From: a virus
Reading direction: 5' to 3' (one strand)
DNA: 39,607 bases
Virus record (IMG/VR): IMGVR_UViG_3300049432_000198
Span: 1-39,607 of that record
In this document: one piece after another, positions 1 through 6,618 of the stretch
Layout: the number at the start of each line of letters is the position of its first letter
Numbering within the stretch: position 1 is the first letter of the stretch
The notes under the pieces: model-generated
The model's database searches: none
Told to the model about the DNA's origin: nothing
What the model saw: only the letters and a program-made list of their open reading frames with translations
Translations under genes and position numbers: made by a program

Positions 1-113
1 ATGCAGCGCGCGGTGAAACGGAAATGGATCAGGCCGAAGGTGAAGGGCCTCGAAGCCGGGAAGGCGGAATCCGGGTCCGCCACCGAGGAAGACGGCGAAT
101 TCACCGCATCATG
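1..113 (+). CDS. Very short ORF, possible RiPP (lasso-type) precursor
   Basis: A 37-codon reading frame opens with ATG at the first base of the window and ends in TGA, so its upstream signals cannot be seen. The N-terminal half is basic and contains KxWIRPKVKGLEAGKAE. The tail is small and acidic (SGSATEEDG followed by EFTAS). From general knowledge, short sphingomonad peptides of the form K-W-x-x-P-x-v-x-x-L-x-A-G-x-A-E are often annotated as leader-containing RiPP precursors near lasso-peptide enzymes. A Gly25 core would place Asp31 and Glu33 at ring-closing distances 7 and 9, but the residue two before the core is Glu rather than the usual Thr. No maturation enzyme is in the window. The frame could also be non-coding. 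Confidence 0.4.
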
Positions 114-162
114 ATCGACGCCCGGCCCCGATCCTGGGAAAGGCGGCTCGTGCGGAATCCGA

Positions 163-1065
163 TCATTCGAAGTTGATATAGGCATCGTCCACGTCGACAC
201 GGACGATGCGCGGCTGGTCCCCGCCGCGATACTGGATGCTGAGCATCCACTGGTTTTCCGCCGCCGCCTGTCCCCGCTCGGGAGACATGGCGATGCCGAC
301 GGTCAGGCAGGGAAGCTGCGCTTTCTCGAGGCAGTCCTCGACCCGGACGATCGCCCGCGGATGGATCGAAGCGACCGTCTTGCGGACGTCCCCCAGGCAG
401 CGCGGCGGCTCGGGAACCCCGGAGGGGAACGGGCGGCAGCGCAGCTCGATCGGAAGGGCTCCGCTCTGCCTGGCCGAAGCGACGACGGAATCGGCGAGGC
501 GGGCCGCTTGATAGGCCTTGCCGGCGGGAGCCTCGTACCAGAGCCCCATGTCGAGCCGCGCCCGGCACGCGGCGTCGAGGCGTCCGGCATAGCCCGGCGG
601 CGGCGGGTTCGGAAGCGGCGCCACGCTTCCGGCGACCGCGAACACCTGTCCCTGCCAATTGCCGAGCGGCCCGGATCCCGGTTCGCCATTGGCCAAATAG
701 ACCCTGGCCTCGCACAGGCCCGGGCCGGGCCCGGCCCGAGCCGCCGGGTAGAAGAAATGCAGATCGCCATGGAAAACGCTGTAGACGATGTGATGGACGG
801 CGAAGTCCGCGACATGGGCGCCGATCATCCGGTCGGCGAAGGCCTGGACCCCGCGGCCTTCATCGGGATCGAACGGCGCTCCGCCGGGCTGCGGCGGCAT
901 GTCGAGATAGGGATCGCCGAAGGCCGGGACCGGCCGCGAGTCCACCGTCCCGGCCGGCGAGCTGTAAGGCGGCGGCCTGGAACAGCCGGCTCCGGCAAGG
1001 CACAGCAGGGCCGCCAGCACCCGCTGGAAAGCGGCGCTCGAGCCGGCGGGTCGGGAACCATTCAT
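163..1065 (-). CDS. Putative lipoprotein of unknown function
   Basis: This 300-aa protein has an N-terminal hydrophobic stretch (about residues 16-27, VLAALLCLAGAG) ending at Cys28, followed by a Pro/Ser-rich linker. That suggests a lipoprotein signal peptide, although the residues before the Cys (GAG) are a poor lipobox. The mature part is rich in Pro, Ala and Arg and has several Cys residues, including one in an LRCRPFPSG-like segment and one in EDCLEKAQLPC. I do not recognise the family. It is transcribed away from the NAD kinase gene; the short region between them (1066-1156) contains an AT-rich patch near 1070-1080 that may hold its promoter. It lies outside the prophage and is probably a host envelope protein. 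Confidence 0.6.
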   Translation of the reverse strand: MNGSRPAGSSAAFQRVLAALLCLAGAGCSRPPPYSSPAGTVDSRPVPAFGDPYLDMPPQPGGAPFDPDEGRGVQAFADRMIGAHVADFAVHHIVYSVFHGDLHFFYPAARAGPGPGLCEARVYLANGEPGSGPLGNWQGQVFAVAGSVAPLPNPPPPGYAGRLDAACRARLDMGLWYEAPAGKAYQAARLADSVVASARQSGALPIELRCRPFPSGVPEPPRCLGDVRKTVASIHPRAIVRVEDCLEKAQLPCLTVGIAMSPERGQAAAENQWMLSIQYRGGDQPRIVRVDVDDAYINFE

Positions 1066-1156
1066 GTGACACTATATCATGTCCGCTCTGGGCTCGGCAA
1101 TGGCGGCGGGGCCCCCTCCCTTGCCCCGTCGCCCCTTCCCTCCTAGCAAGCAGGTC

Positions 1157-1939
1157 ATGACGGCCAACGCCGACCGACCCACCGCCCTGCTCGCCTCGTC
1201 CGCCGAGGCGGCTCAGTCGGCCGAGGCCTTGCTTCGCGAGGCCTACGACTTCGTGCCGCTGGCCGAGGCCGAGCAGGTGATCGCGCTCGGCGGCGACGGC
1301 TTCCTGCTCTCGACCCTTCACGACATGCTCGATGCCGGTCGGACCCTGCCCATTTTCGGGATGAACCGCGGCACGGTCGGCTTCCTGATGAACGAGTGGC
1401 GGATCGAGGGGCTGAGGGAGCGGGTCAACCGGGCCAAGGCGGTGTCGGTCGCGCCCTTGCGGATGGAGGCGGTGACGGTCGGCGGCGCGACGGTCACTAG
1501 CCCGGCGATCAACGAGGTGTCGCTGCTTCGCGAGACCCGGCAGACCGCCCGGATCGAGGTCTCGGTCAACGGCCGCACCGTGCTTCCCGAGCTGGTCTGC
1601 GACGGGGTCCTGGTCGCCACCCCGGCCGGCTCGACCGCCTATAATTTCTCGGCCCAGGGGCCGATCCTTCCGCTCGGCGCCAACCTCGTCGCTTTGACCC
1701 CGATCAGCCCGTTCCGGCCGCGGCGCTGGCGGGGCGCCCTGGTTCCCGACGACCTCACCATCTTCCTTCGGGTCCTCGACGCCAAGAAGCGGCCGGTCTC
1801 GGCCGTCGCCGACCAGCGCGAGGTCCGCGACGTCGCCACGGTCGAGGTCCGGGTCGACCGGCGCCGGGCGCTCACCCTGCTCTTCGATCCCGAGCACGCC
1901 CTCGACGAGCGCATCTCGATGGAGCAGTTCGCCGTCTGA
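1157..1939 (+). CDS. nadK: NAD kinase
   Basis: NAD kinase phosphorylates the 2' hydroxyl of NAD+ using ATP or polyphosphate to make NADP+ in the cytoplasm. The 260-aa product shows the family signatures in order: the GGDG nucleotide-binding loop (about residues 43-46, ALGGDGFLL), the FGMNRGTVGFLMN segment, the SPAINEV segment with the conserved Asn-Glu pair, and the TPAGSTAYNFSAQGP substrate loop. The length is slightly short for bacterial NadK but the fold elements appear complete. An in-frame start exists at 1079, but its extra 26 residues are low-complexity Pro/Arg and unlike the family. The ATG at 1157, giving MTANADRPTALLAS, fits best. It is a monocistronic host housekeeping gene just upstream of tRNA-Asn. 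Confidence 0.93.
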   Translation: MTANADRPTALLASSAEAAQSAEALLREAYDFVPLAEAEQVIALGGDGFLLSTLHDMLDAGRTLPIFGMNRGTVGFLMNEWRIEGLRERVNRAKAVSVAPLRMEAVTVGGATVTSPAINEVSLLRETRQTARIEVSVNGRTVLPELVCDGVLVATPAGSTAYNFSAQGPILPLGANLVALTPISPFRPRRWRGALVPDDLTIFLRVLDAKKRPVSAVADQREVRDVATVEVRVDRRRALTLLFDPEHALDERISMEQFAV

Positions 1940-2005
1940 GGCCCGAGCAGGCCTTGCCAGCCCGAGAAACCCGCTGCTATAGGCGCGCCTCGCCCGAGAG
2001 GCTGC

Positions 2006-2080
2006 TCCCCGGTAGCTCAGCGGTAGAGCAACCGGCTGTTAACCGGTTGGCCGATGGTTCGAATCCGTCCCGGGGAGCCA
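2006..2080 (+). tRNA. tRNA-Asn (anticodon GTT)
   Basis: A complete cloverleaf can be folded by eye. The acceptor arms are TCCCCGG (2006-2012) and CCGGGGA (2070-2076), followed by discriminator G and an encoded CCA (2078-2080). The D-arm holds GTAGCTCAGCGGTAGAGC. The anticodon stem ACCGG/CCGGT encloses the loop CTGTTAA with anticodon GTT at 2038-2040. The T-arm contains GGTTCGAATCC. The tyrosine integrase gene begins 160 bp downstream in the same direction, so the 3' end of this tRNA is the likely prophage attachment site. Confidence 0.97.
2036..2080 (+). other. Probable left attachment site (attL) in the tRNA-Asn 3' end
   Basis: Integrases of the P4/DUF4102 type usually recombine at the anticodon-loop-to-3' end of a tRNA gene and restore that end. 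The sequence shows the tRNA gene, then 159 bp, then such an integrase, so the crossover is inferred to lie within this half of the tRNA. The matching right copy is not in the window: the only other occurrence of CCCGGGGAGCC that I saw is inside the fibre gene near 21884 and is too short. The core boundaries are therefore unknown. Confidence 0.6.
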
Positions 2081-2239
2081 CTACCCAAGCTCAACGAGCG
2101 CCAAGCTGCTCGGAAAGAGCTTTCTCTTCAACGTCCTCCGGTGCAGAACCTGTCTCAACCGCGCTCAACCGGTTTCACAAGAGCGCGCTCGAAAGGGGGG
2201 CATTGTGGGGACACCGACTTTTAGAAAAGGGGGCACCGG
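2081..2239 (+). promoter_or_regulatory. Integrase leader with short repeated motifs
   Basis: These 159 bp between the tRNA and int contain direct repeats that could be integrase arm sites. CTCAACCG occurs twice near 2155-2172. Two related G-tracts, GGGGACACCG and GGGGGCACCGG, flank an AT-rich patch (ACTTTTAGAAAA) just before the int ATG. A GAGCGCGCTC palindrome lies near 2182. No binding data are available and the role is inferred from position only. Confidence 0.3.
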
Positions 2240-3532
2240 ATGTTGACGGAGCTCCGCTGCAAGGCCGCGAAGCCGGCCGACAAGCCTTACAAGCTGACCG
2301 ACGAAAAAGGTCTCTACCTCTACGTCACCCCTACCGGCTTCAAGTCTTGGCGCTGGAAATTCCGAATCGGGAAGACCGAGAAGCGCATGACGTTCGGCCC
2401 CTACCCCGAGGTTTCGCTGGCCCAGGCACGGAAGCAACGGGACGAGGCGGCCCGGGTAAAGCGGGACGGCGCGGACCCGGTAGCCGAGCGGCAACGGGCG
2501 AAGGCCGCGATCGAGGCGGCGACCGAGAACACCTTCGAGACGGTCGCGAAGCGCTGGCACGAAACCCGGAAAGCGACCTGGGCAGTCCGCCACGCCAAGC
2601 AGGTGCTGGCGAGTCTGGAGGCGGAGGTCTTCGCCGCCACCTCGAAGGCGGGCCTCTGGGCCGGCAAATTTGGGAAGCTCCCGATTTCCACGATCACGGC
2701 GCCGATGGTGCTGGCGGTCCTGCGGCCGGTCGAGTCGCGGGGAGCGGTCGAGCAGACGCACCGGGTCCGGCAGCGAATGTCGGACGTCTTCGTCTTCGCG
2801 ATCGCGGCCGGCCTGGCCGAGAACGATCCGGCTGCGATAGTCCGCAAGGCGCTTGCGCCGATTCGGAAGCGGCGCTTTCCGGCGTTCCGCACCTTGGACG
2901 ATGCGCGCGCCGCGCTGAAGGTGATGGAGCCGGAACCGGCTCACCCGATCACAAAGCTTGCCTCCCGCCTGCTGGCGCTCACGGCAGTCCGGTCCGGGCC
3001 GCTACGCCACGCGGCCCCCTCGGAGTTCGAGGGCCTCGACACGCCGCAGGCGCAATGGCGAATCCCTGCCGAGAAGATGAAGCTTCAGCTTGCCGAGCGG
3101 GAGGACGAGGCCTTCGAGTTCATCGTTCCCCTGTCGAGGCAGGCGGTCGAGGTCGTGAAGGCAGCGCTGCGCCTCGTCGGCGAGGATGCGCCCCTACTCT
3201 TCCCAAGCACCCGCCATCTTCACCGGCCGATGAGCGAGAACGCTATCAGTTCGATGTACAAGCGATTCCCGACGGTCCGCGGCCGGCATGTTCCGCACGG
3301 CTGGCGGTCGACCTTCTCGACAATCATGAACGAGCTGGCGGTCGAAGAGGACCGCGGCGACGAACGCGCTATCATCGACCTCATGCTCGCCCACAAGCCC
3401 GAGGGCGTGGAGGGCATTTACAATCGAGCAGCCTACATGCCCCGCCGCCGGCGCATCGCCCAGGCGTGGGCGGACATGCTGCTCGACGGCCTGCCTCCGG
3501 CCGAGCAGCTGCTCACCGGCCGACGCAAGTAG
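2240..3532 (+). CDS. int: Prophage tyrosine integrase (P4-type, DUF4102 arm-binding domain)
   Basis: This 430-aa site-specific recombinase integrates and, with a directionality factor, excises the prophage. The N-terminal 90 residues form the arm-DNA-binding domain typical of P4-type integrases (LTDEKGLYLYVTPTGFKSW and MTFGPYPEVSLAQAR). A central SAM-like core-binding region follows (about residues 95-200). The catalytic domain shows Arg251 in AVRSGPLR, the HGWR box (His353, Arg356), LAHKP (His385) and the likely nucleophile Tyr394 in IYNRAAY. The first Arg motif is slightly unusual: SGPLRHAAP instead of the common PGELR-A-W. The gene follows tRNA-Asn in the same orientation, the standard layout for an element inserted there. 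Start chosen at ATG 2240 (MLTELRCKAAKP). Confidence 0.93.
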   Translation: MLTELRCKAAKPADKPYKLTDEKGLYLYVTPTGFKSWRWKFRIGKTEKRMTFGPYPEVSLAQARKQRDEAARVKRDGADPVAERQRAKAAIEAATENTFETVAKRWHETRKATWAVRHAKQVLASLEAEVFAATSKAGLWAGKFGKLPISTITAPMVLAVLRPVESRGAVEQTHRVRQRMSDVFVFAIAAGLAENDPAAIVRKALAPIRKRRFPAFRTLDDARAALKVMEPEPAHPITKLASRLLALTAVRSGPLRHAAPSEFEGLDTPQAQWRIPAEKMKLQLAEREDEAFEFIVPLSRQAVEVVKAALRLVGEDAPLLFPSTRHLHRPMSENAISSMYKRFPTVRGRHVPHGWRSTFSTIMNELAVEEDRGDERAIIDLMLAHKPEGVEGIYNRAAYMPRRRRIAQAWADMLLDGLPPAEQLLTGRRK

Positions 3533-3560
3533 CGGCGGCGCCGGCCCAGGGAGGCCGGCC

Positions 3561-4283
3561 GTGACGGCCCGGGCGATCGGCGACTTGCTCGCCAGGGCCC
3601 AGAGCGGCGGCGACCTGATGGCCCGAGCCGAGTCGACTGGCATGGTCCGGAGAACCGGCCAGCCGGTTCGCCATTCGAGCTATGACGTCGGCGAGCGGGA
3701 AGGCTTCCTCTGGCGCGAGATTGACGCCAGCGAGATCAACGCCCGCATCAGGGCGGCCGAGGTCTACGACCGCGGGAGCAAGATGGCGGGGCGGCGCAAC
3801 GGCGCCCTGGGGCATGTCGCGATCGAGGTTCTGGCGGCGCTCTATCGACTGGTCGACTATAAGACCGGCCGCCTCGATCCCTCGATCGACACGATCTGCC
3901 TCAGGATCAGACGCGCGCGATCGGCCGTCGTGCAGGCTATGGCCAGGCTGAAGCAGCACGGCTTTCTCAGTTGGATACGGCGGACTGAGCCAACCGGGAA
4001 CAAGGGCCCCGGGCCCCAGGTGCGGCAGATTTCCAACGCCTACGTCTTCGGCCTGCCGAAGGCCGCGGCCGCATTCGTCGGCCGGCTGCTGCGCCGGGCG
4101 CCCAGGGACGCCGTCGAGGCCAGCGAGCTCGTCTCCCGGGCCCGCGCCGCCTTCCTTAAGAACCGGCCAACCAGGCCACTCTCGCCGGCGATTTTGAAGA
4201 CGCTGAACGACCGCGCCCAAGAGCGATGTCGCGCGAGTAGTCGTTCCGGTCAGAATCCGGCCCGTAAGAAAATAAAAGGATGA
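3561..4283 (+). CDS. Winged-helix RepA-like protein (plasmid/phage replication type)
   Basis: This is a 240-aa basic protein. Residues about 65-135 read as a winged-helix or HTH domain: GALGHVAIEVLAALYRL, then KTGRLDPSIDTICLRIRRA, then AVVQAMARLKQHGFLSWIRR. This resembles helix-turn-helix proteins of alphaproteobacterial plasmids and phages annotated as replication protein A; that assignment comes from family memory, not a search. The C-terminus is strongly basic (RCRASSRSGQNPARKKIKG). It starts 28 bp after int. No P2 gpA-type rolling-circle initiator is seen in the window, so this is a candidate for replication control, but it could equally be a transcription regulator. Confidence 0.5.
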   Translation: MTARAIGDLLARAQSGGDLMARAESTGMVRRTGQPVRHSSYDVGEREGFLWREIDASEINARIRAAEVYDRGSKMAGRRNGALGHVAIEVLAALYRLVDYKTGRLDPSIDTICLRIRRARSAVVQAMARLKQHGFLSWIRRTEPTGNKGPGPQVRQISNAYVFGLPKAAAAFVGRLLRRAPRDAVEASELVSRARAAFLKNRPTRPLSPAILKTLNDRAQERCRASSRSGQNPARKKIKG

Positions 4284-4574
4284 ATGGACGCGCTTCGCGC
4301 GGCGCAGTTTGTAGGTAGGAACGCCCTCAACTCCCCCAAAGCCGAGCCAGGCTTTCAACGGCGGACCAAGTCCAACCGCCGAACGCGCCGGCTTGCGCCG
4401 GCGCGGGGCTCTCCGGGGGGAGCCAGCGACTTTGGCCGGTGCGAAATAGTCGAGCTCAGCGCCCGCGATCGGCCTCGGGCAAGATGAAGGAGACGACAGC
4501 GCCTGTTCAGAGGCACTTTCTTATTACGTTCTCGCGACATAGGTTGCGTCGGTGGGTAGTGGGGAGGTTGGGCA
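4284..4574. other. Non-coding stretch with a GC hairpin
   Basis: I see no convincing gene in these 291 bp. A perfect 9-bp stem with a TTGC loop lies at 4384-4405 (CGCGCCGGC/GCCGGCGCG), directly followed by a weaker GGCTC/GAGCC pairing. Neither is followed by a T-run, so a factor-independent terminator is uncertain. The sequence TAGGAACG near 4316 recalls part of the late dyad family described elsewhere in this annotation but has no matching arm. Confidence 0.4.
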
Positions 4575-4946
4575 ATGCCGTGGAGGAAGAGGATCTGGCC
4601 CGTCTGGGCGCGGACCGTTGGAGCGATGATTAAACGCGGCGCGGCCGTCCGCGTCCACTGCCGTCAATGCGAAGAGTTTTTCGACGTCGACCTAGTGGCG
4701 GTCCGCCGCGCCCGCGGGCCGGATCATTCGCTCATCGACGCAAGCACCGATTGTAGGATCTCGCGCTGCCGCGGCCGCGCCTACTTCCTCGCCGCGCCGT
4801 CGATGGAGGAGACGTTCCTCCTCCTGGTCAACGCCGACATGGTCCAGCGCGGCCGGCTCGAATCGCTTCGGCCGCTCGACGTCGAGCCGCCGACGTCGGA
4901 CGAGCCGCCGCCGCCGCCGGCGCAATCGGCCGCCGTCGCGGCATAG
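4575..4946 (+). CDS. Small zinc-ribbon protein of unknown function
   Basis: A 123-aa product with two Cys pairs: C29-x2-C32 (HCRQCEEFFDVDL) and C60-x4-C65 (DCRISRCRGRAYFL). Such a four-Cys layout is typical of a structural zinc site. The C-terminal third is Pro-rich and disordered (SDEPPPPPAQSAAVAA). The Cys spacing superficially resembles Ogr/Delta activators, but VDL...SL...CR...C is closer to a zinc-ribbon type I associate with sphingomonad hypothetical proteins. It stands alone between two non-coding stretches and is codirectional with int. Start at 4575 or at the internal ATG 4626 (MIKRGAAVRVHC); the second may be the true start, since residues 1-17 look unconserved. Confidence 0.55.
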   Translation: MPWRKRIWPVWARTVGAMIKRGAAVRVHCRQCEEFFDVDLVAVRRARGPDHSLIDASTDCRISRCRGRAYFLAAPSMEETFLLLVNADMVQRGRLESLRPLDVEPPTSDEPPPPPAQSAAVAA

Positions 4947-5355
4947 GGCCAAAAAATGCCGCGTAGCTGCGTCAATCCGCGTCACCGTCAGGGCCGCTAG
5001 GAAGGCCGTAGGGCGCCGATCGGCGCCGAGGCCCCGAAGCTTGCCGCCCTCTGACATTGTCTCACGGCGGCCCGCAGCCGGCCCCCTGCGGCAATCCTGG
5101 GCCCCTTGCGTCAAAACCGGTACCAAAAGCCCGGGGGCGAGGTGTGGGGACAAGCGCGGCTCGCGGGGTCAAGCTGCCCGCCCCCCGGGCGGGCCGACCG
5201 GCGCCGCGGGCCTCGCGCGCGCGAGTCGACCAGCTCGGCCGGGCTCGGCGCCGATCGAGCTGCCCCGCGTTCCTACATCAGTGGGGGGATGGGCCCGCCG
5301 GCGCTGGCCAGCTAGGCTAGGGCGCGGCCGGCCTCGGTCGAAGGGAGGAGGACAA
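4947..5355. other. Non-coding stretch before a small ORF
   Basis: I see no supported gene in these 409 bp, although an in-frame upstream extension of the next ORF runs through part of it with low-complexity Arg/Pro/Ala coding. It contains several GC palindromes, for example GGCGCCGATCGGCGCC near 5015. A degenerate half copy of the late dyad (GTTCCTACATCAG, about 5269-5281) lies about 75-90 bp before the next start codon; its left arm is not conserved. Confidence 0.4.
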
Positions 5356-5550
5356 ATGCCGCGGCCCGATCCGACACAAGTAAAGGAGCTGGCCGCCGGC
5401 ATGCGGGCGATGCTCGAATTGGTACGGTGGACGGTCGCGTCGGCCGGCGAGTTAGCCCGGGCCCGGCGCGCCCTCTATCTGGAATATGTCGCGGCCGGCT
5501 TCAGCGAGGACCAAGCCCTCGACCTCTGCCGCGATCTGTTGCCTCGCTAG
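5356..5550 (+). CDS. Small phage protein of unknown function
   Basis: This 64-aa protein begins at ATG 5356, preceded by a strong purine-rich Shine-Dalgarno (GGGAGGAGGAC). That is why the longer upstream extension is rejected. The product is mostly helical, with LAAGMRAMLELVRWT, ARRALYLEYVAAGFSED and QALDLCRDLLPR. The motif YxxxxAAGFSEDQALxLxRDLL recalls small proteins found beside portal genes in alphaproteobacterial prophages, but no function is known to me. It converges on portal gene Q; the two stop codons overlap by a few bases. Confidence 0.6.
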   Translation: MPRPDPTQVKELAAGMRAMLELVRWTVASAGELARARRALYLEYVAAGFSEDQALDLCRDLLPR

Positions 5551-6617
5551 GCGGCCGCGGCGGCCGGCGCCAAGCCTTCGAGCGGATCGAAGGCGATCGC
5601 CTCGACACCCAGCCAATCGTTGACGGTCAGCATCCGCTTCATCAGCGGGGCGATCTCCAACCACTGGAATGCGTCGATCGCCTTGAGTGGGTCGCCGAAG
5701 CCGCCCGAGTTCTTCGGGATGATCCCGAGCAGCTGCGGCGGGGTCCGGTGCGCCATCAGCATCTCCTCGAGCGAAACCTGTTTGATGTTGAGGAACTCGT
5801 CCTTGGCCGCGACCTCACTGATCGGGATAATCTGGACGCCGTCTTTTTTCCCGTTGGGAGCATGGATGAAGAGGTTCTTGAAATTGCCGACGCCCTTCGA
5901 CTTCCTCAGCTGCTCTTTGATCTTGTCGGCGCCGCCGGCGCTGATCGTCTCCTCGGAAAGATAGAAGACGAATCCGGCATGGCTGCCGTTGACGTAGTAG
6001 CGGCGGCGGAACAGGGTGGCCGCCTCGCCCAGCAGCCCGGCCTGCAGGGCCGGCAAAAACTCCGGAACGCCGTAAACTTCCTGGCTGACGTGGAACTGCT
6101 GAAGGTGGAATACGGCTCCGAGCTCGAATTCATGCTCCTGGGTCTGGCCGGGTGAAATATATCCCGGGACGAAAAAGAAGCGGTCGGCCTCGACGCCGCG
6201 CCGCGTGTAGCGGGCGAGACTATGGGCGAGGCGCAGCGGCCCGCCGATCCGGTTGCTTCGCCGTTCGAAATACGCATTGCCCAGGGAGAGATAGTCGAGA
6301 ACGAATTTCTCGAAGTCCGCGGCGCTCACTAGGCGCGAGGGTTTGAAATAGCGGAGCAGGAGGTTGGTCTTCAGCCGGATGCAGCTGCCATGCGGCCCCG
6401 GCATGTCGAAAGCCTTCGTCAGCCCGTTCATCGAGACCGGCGGCTCGTACCAGCGGCCATTCTGCCAAATCTGGACGTAGCCGAGCAGCTCGCTCCTATC
6501 GAGGACCGACTCCGGATCCCCGAAGGTGAAGGCCTCGATCTGGCGCGATGGGGCCGCGGCCTGGTTGTCGTTCGCGGCCGCGGCGTCGGCGCCGGCGGTC
6601 ATCAGCTGCTCGGTCAT
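5547..6617 (-). CDS. Q: Portal protein (P2 gpQ-like)
   Basis: The portal forms the dodecameric ring at the capsid vertex through which DNA is packaged and to which the tail is joined. The 356-aa length is close to P2 gpQ. Recognisable family features are the start of the core (EAFTFGDPESVLDRSELLGY), SLGNAYFERRSNRIG, the HFHVSQEVYGVPEFLPAL-like segment, LFRRRYYVNGSHAGF, and the C-terminal LMAHRTPPQLLGIIP followed by NSGGFGDPLKA. It lies one base after the stop of terminase P, so the two genes form a leftward operon as in P2. The promoter is inferred to lie at the dyad centred near 8506. Confidence 0.95.
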   Translation of the reverse strand: MTEQLMTAGADAAAANDNQAAAPSRQIEAFTFGDPESVLDRSELLGYVQIWQNGRWYEPPVSMNGLTKAFDMPGPHGSCIRLKTNLLLRYFKPSRLVSAADFEKFVLDYLSLGNAYFERRSNRIGGPLRLAHSLARYTRRGVEADRFFFVPGYISPGQTQEHEFELGAVFHLQQFHVSQEVYGVPEFLPALQAGLLGEAATLFRRRYYVNGSHAGFVFYLSEETISAGGADKIKEQLRKSKGVGNFKNLFIHAPNGKKDGVQIIPISEVAAKDEFLNIKQVSLEEMLMAHRTPPQLLGIIPKNSGGFGDPLKAIDAFQWLEIAPLMKRMLTVNDWLGVEAIAFDPLEGLAPAAAAA

Positions 6618-6618
6618 A

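Noticed and set aside
4310-4337. TAGGAACG-containing sequence resembling the dyad spacer
   Set aside because: Arms do not pair and the next gene is about 250 bp away.
5254-5281. Possible sixth late dyad before the 5356 gene
   Set aside because: Only the right arm CTACATCAG and part of the spacer fit; the left arm matches at about three of nine positions.
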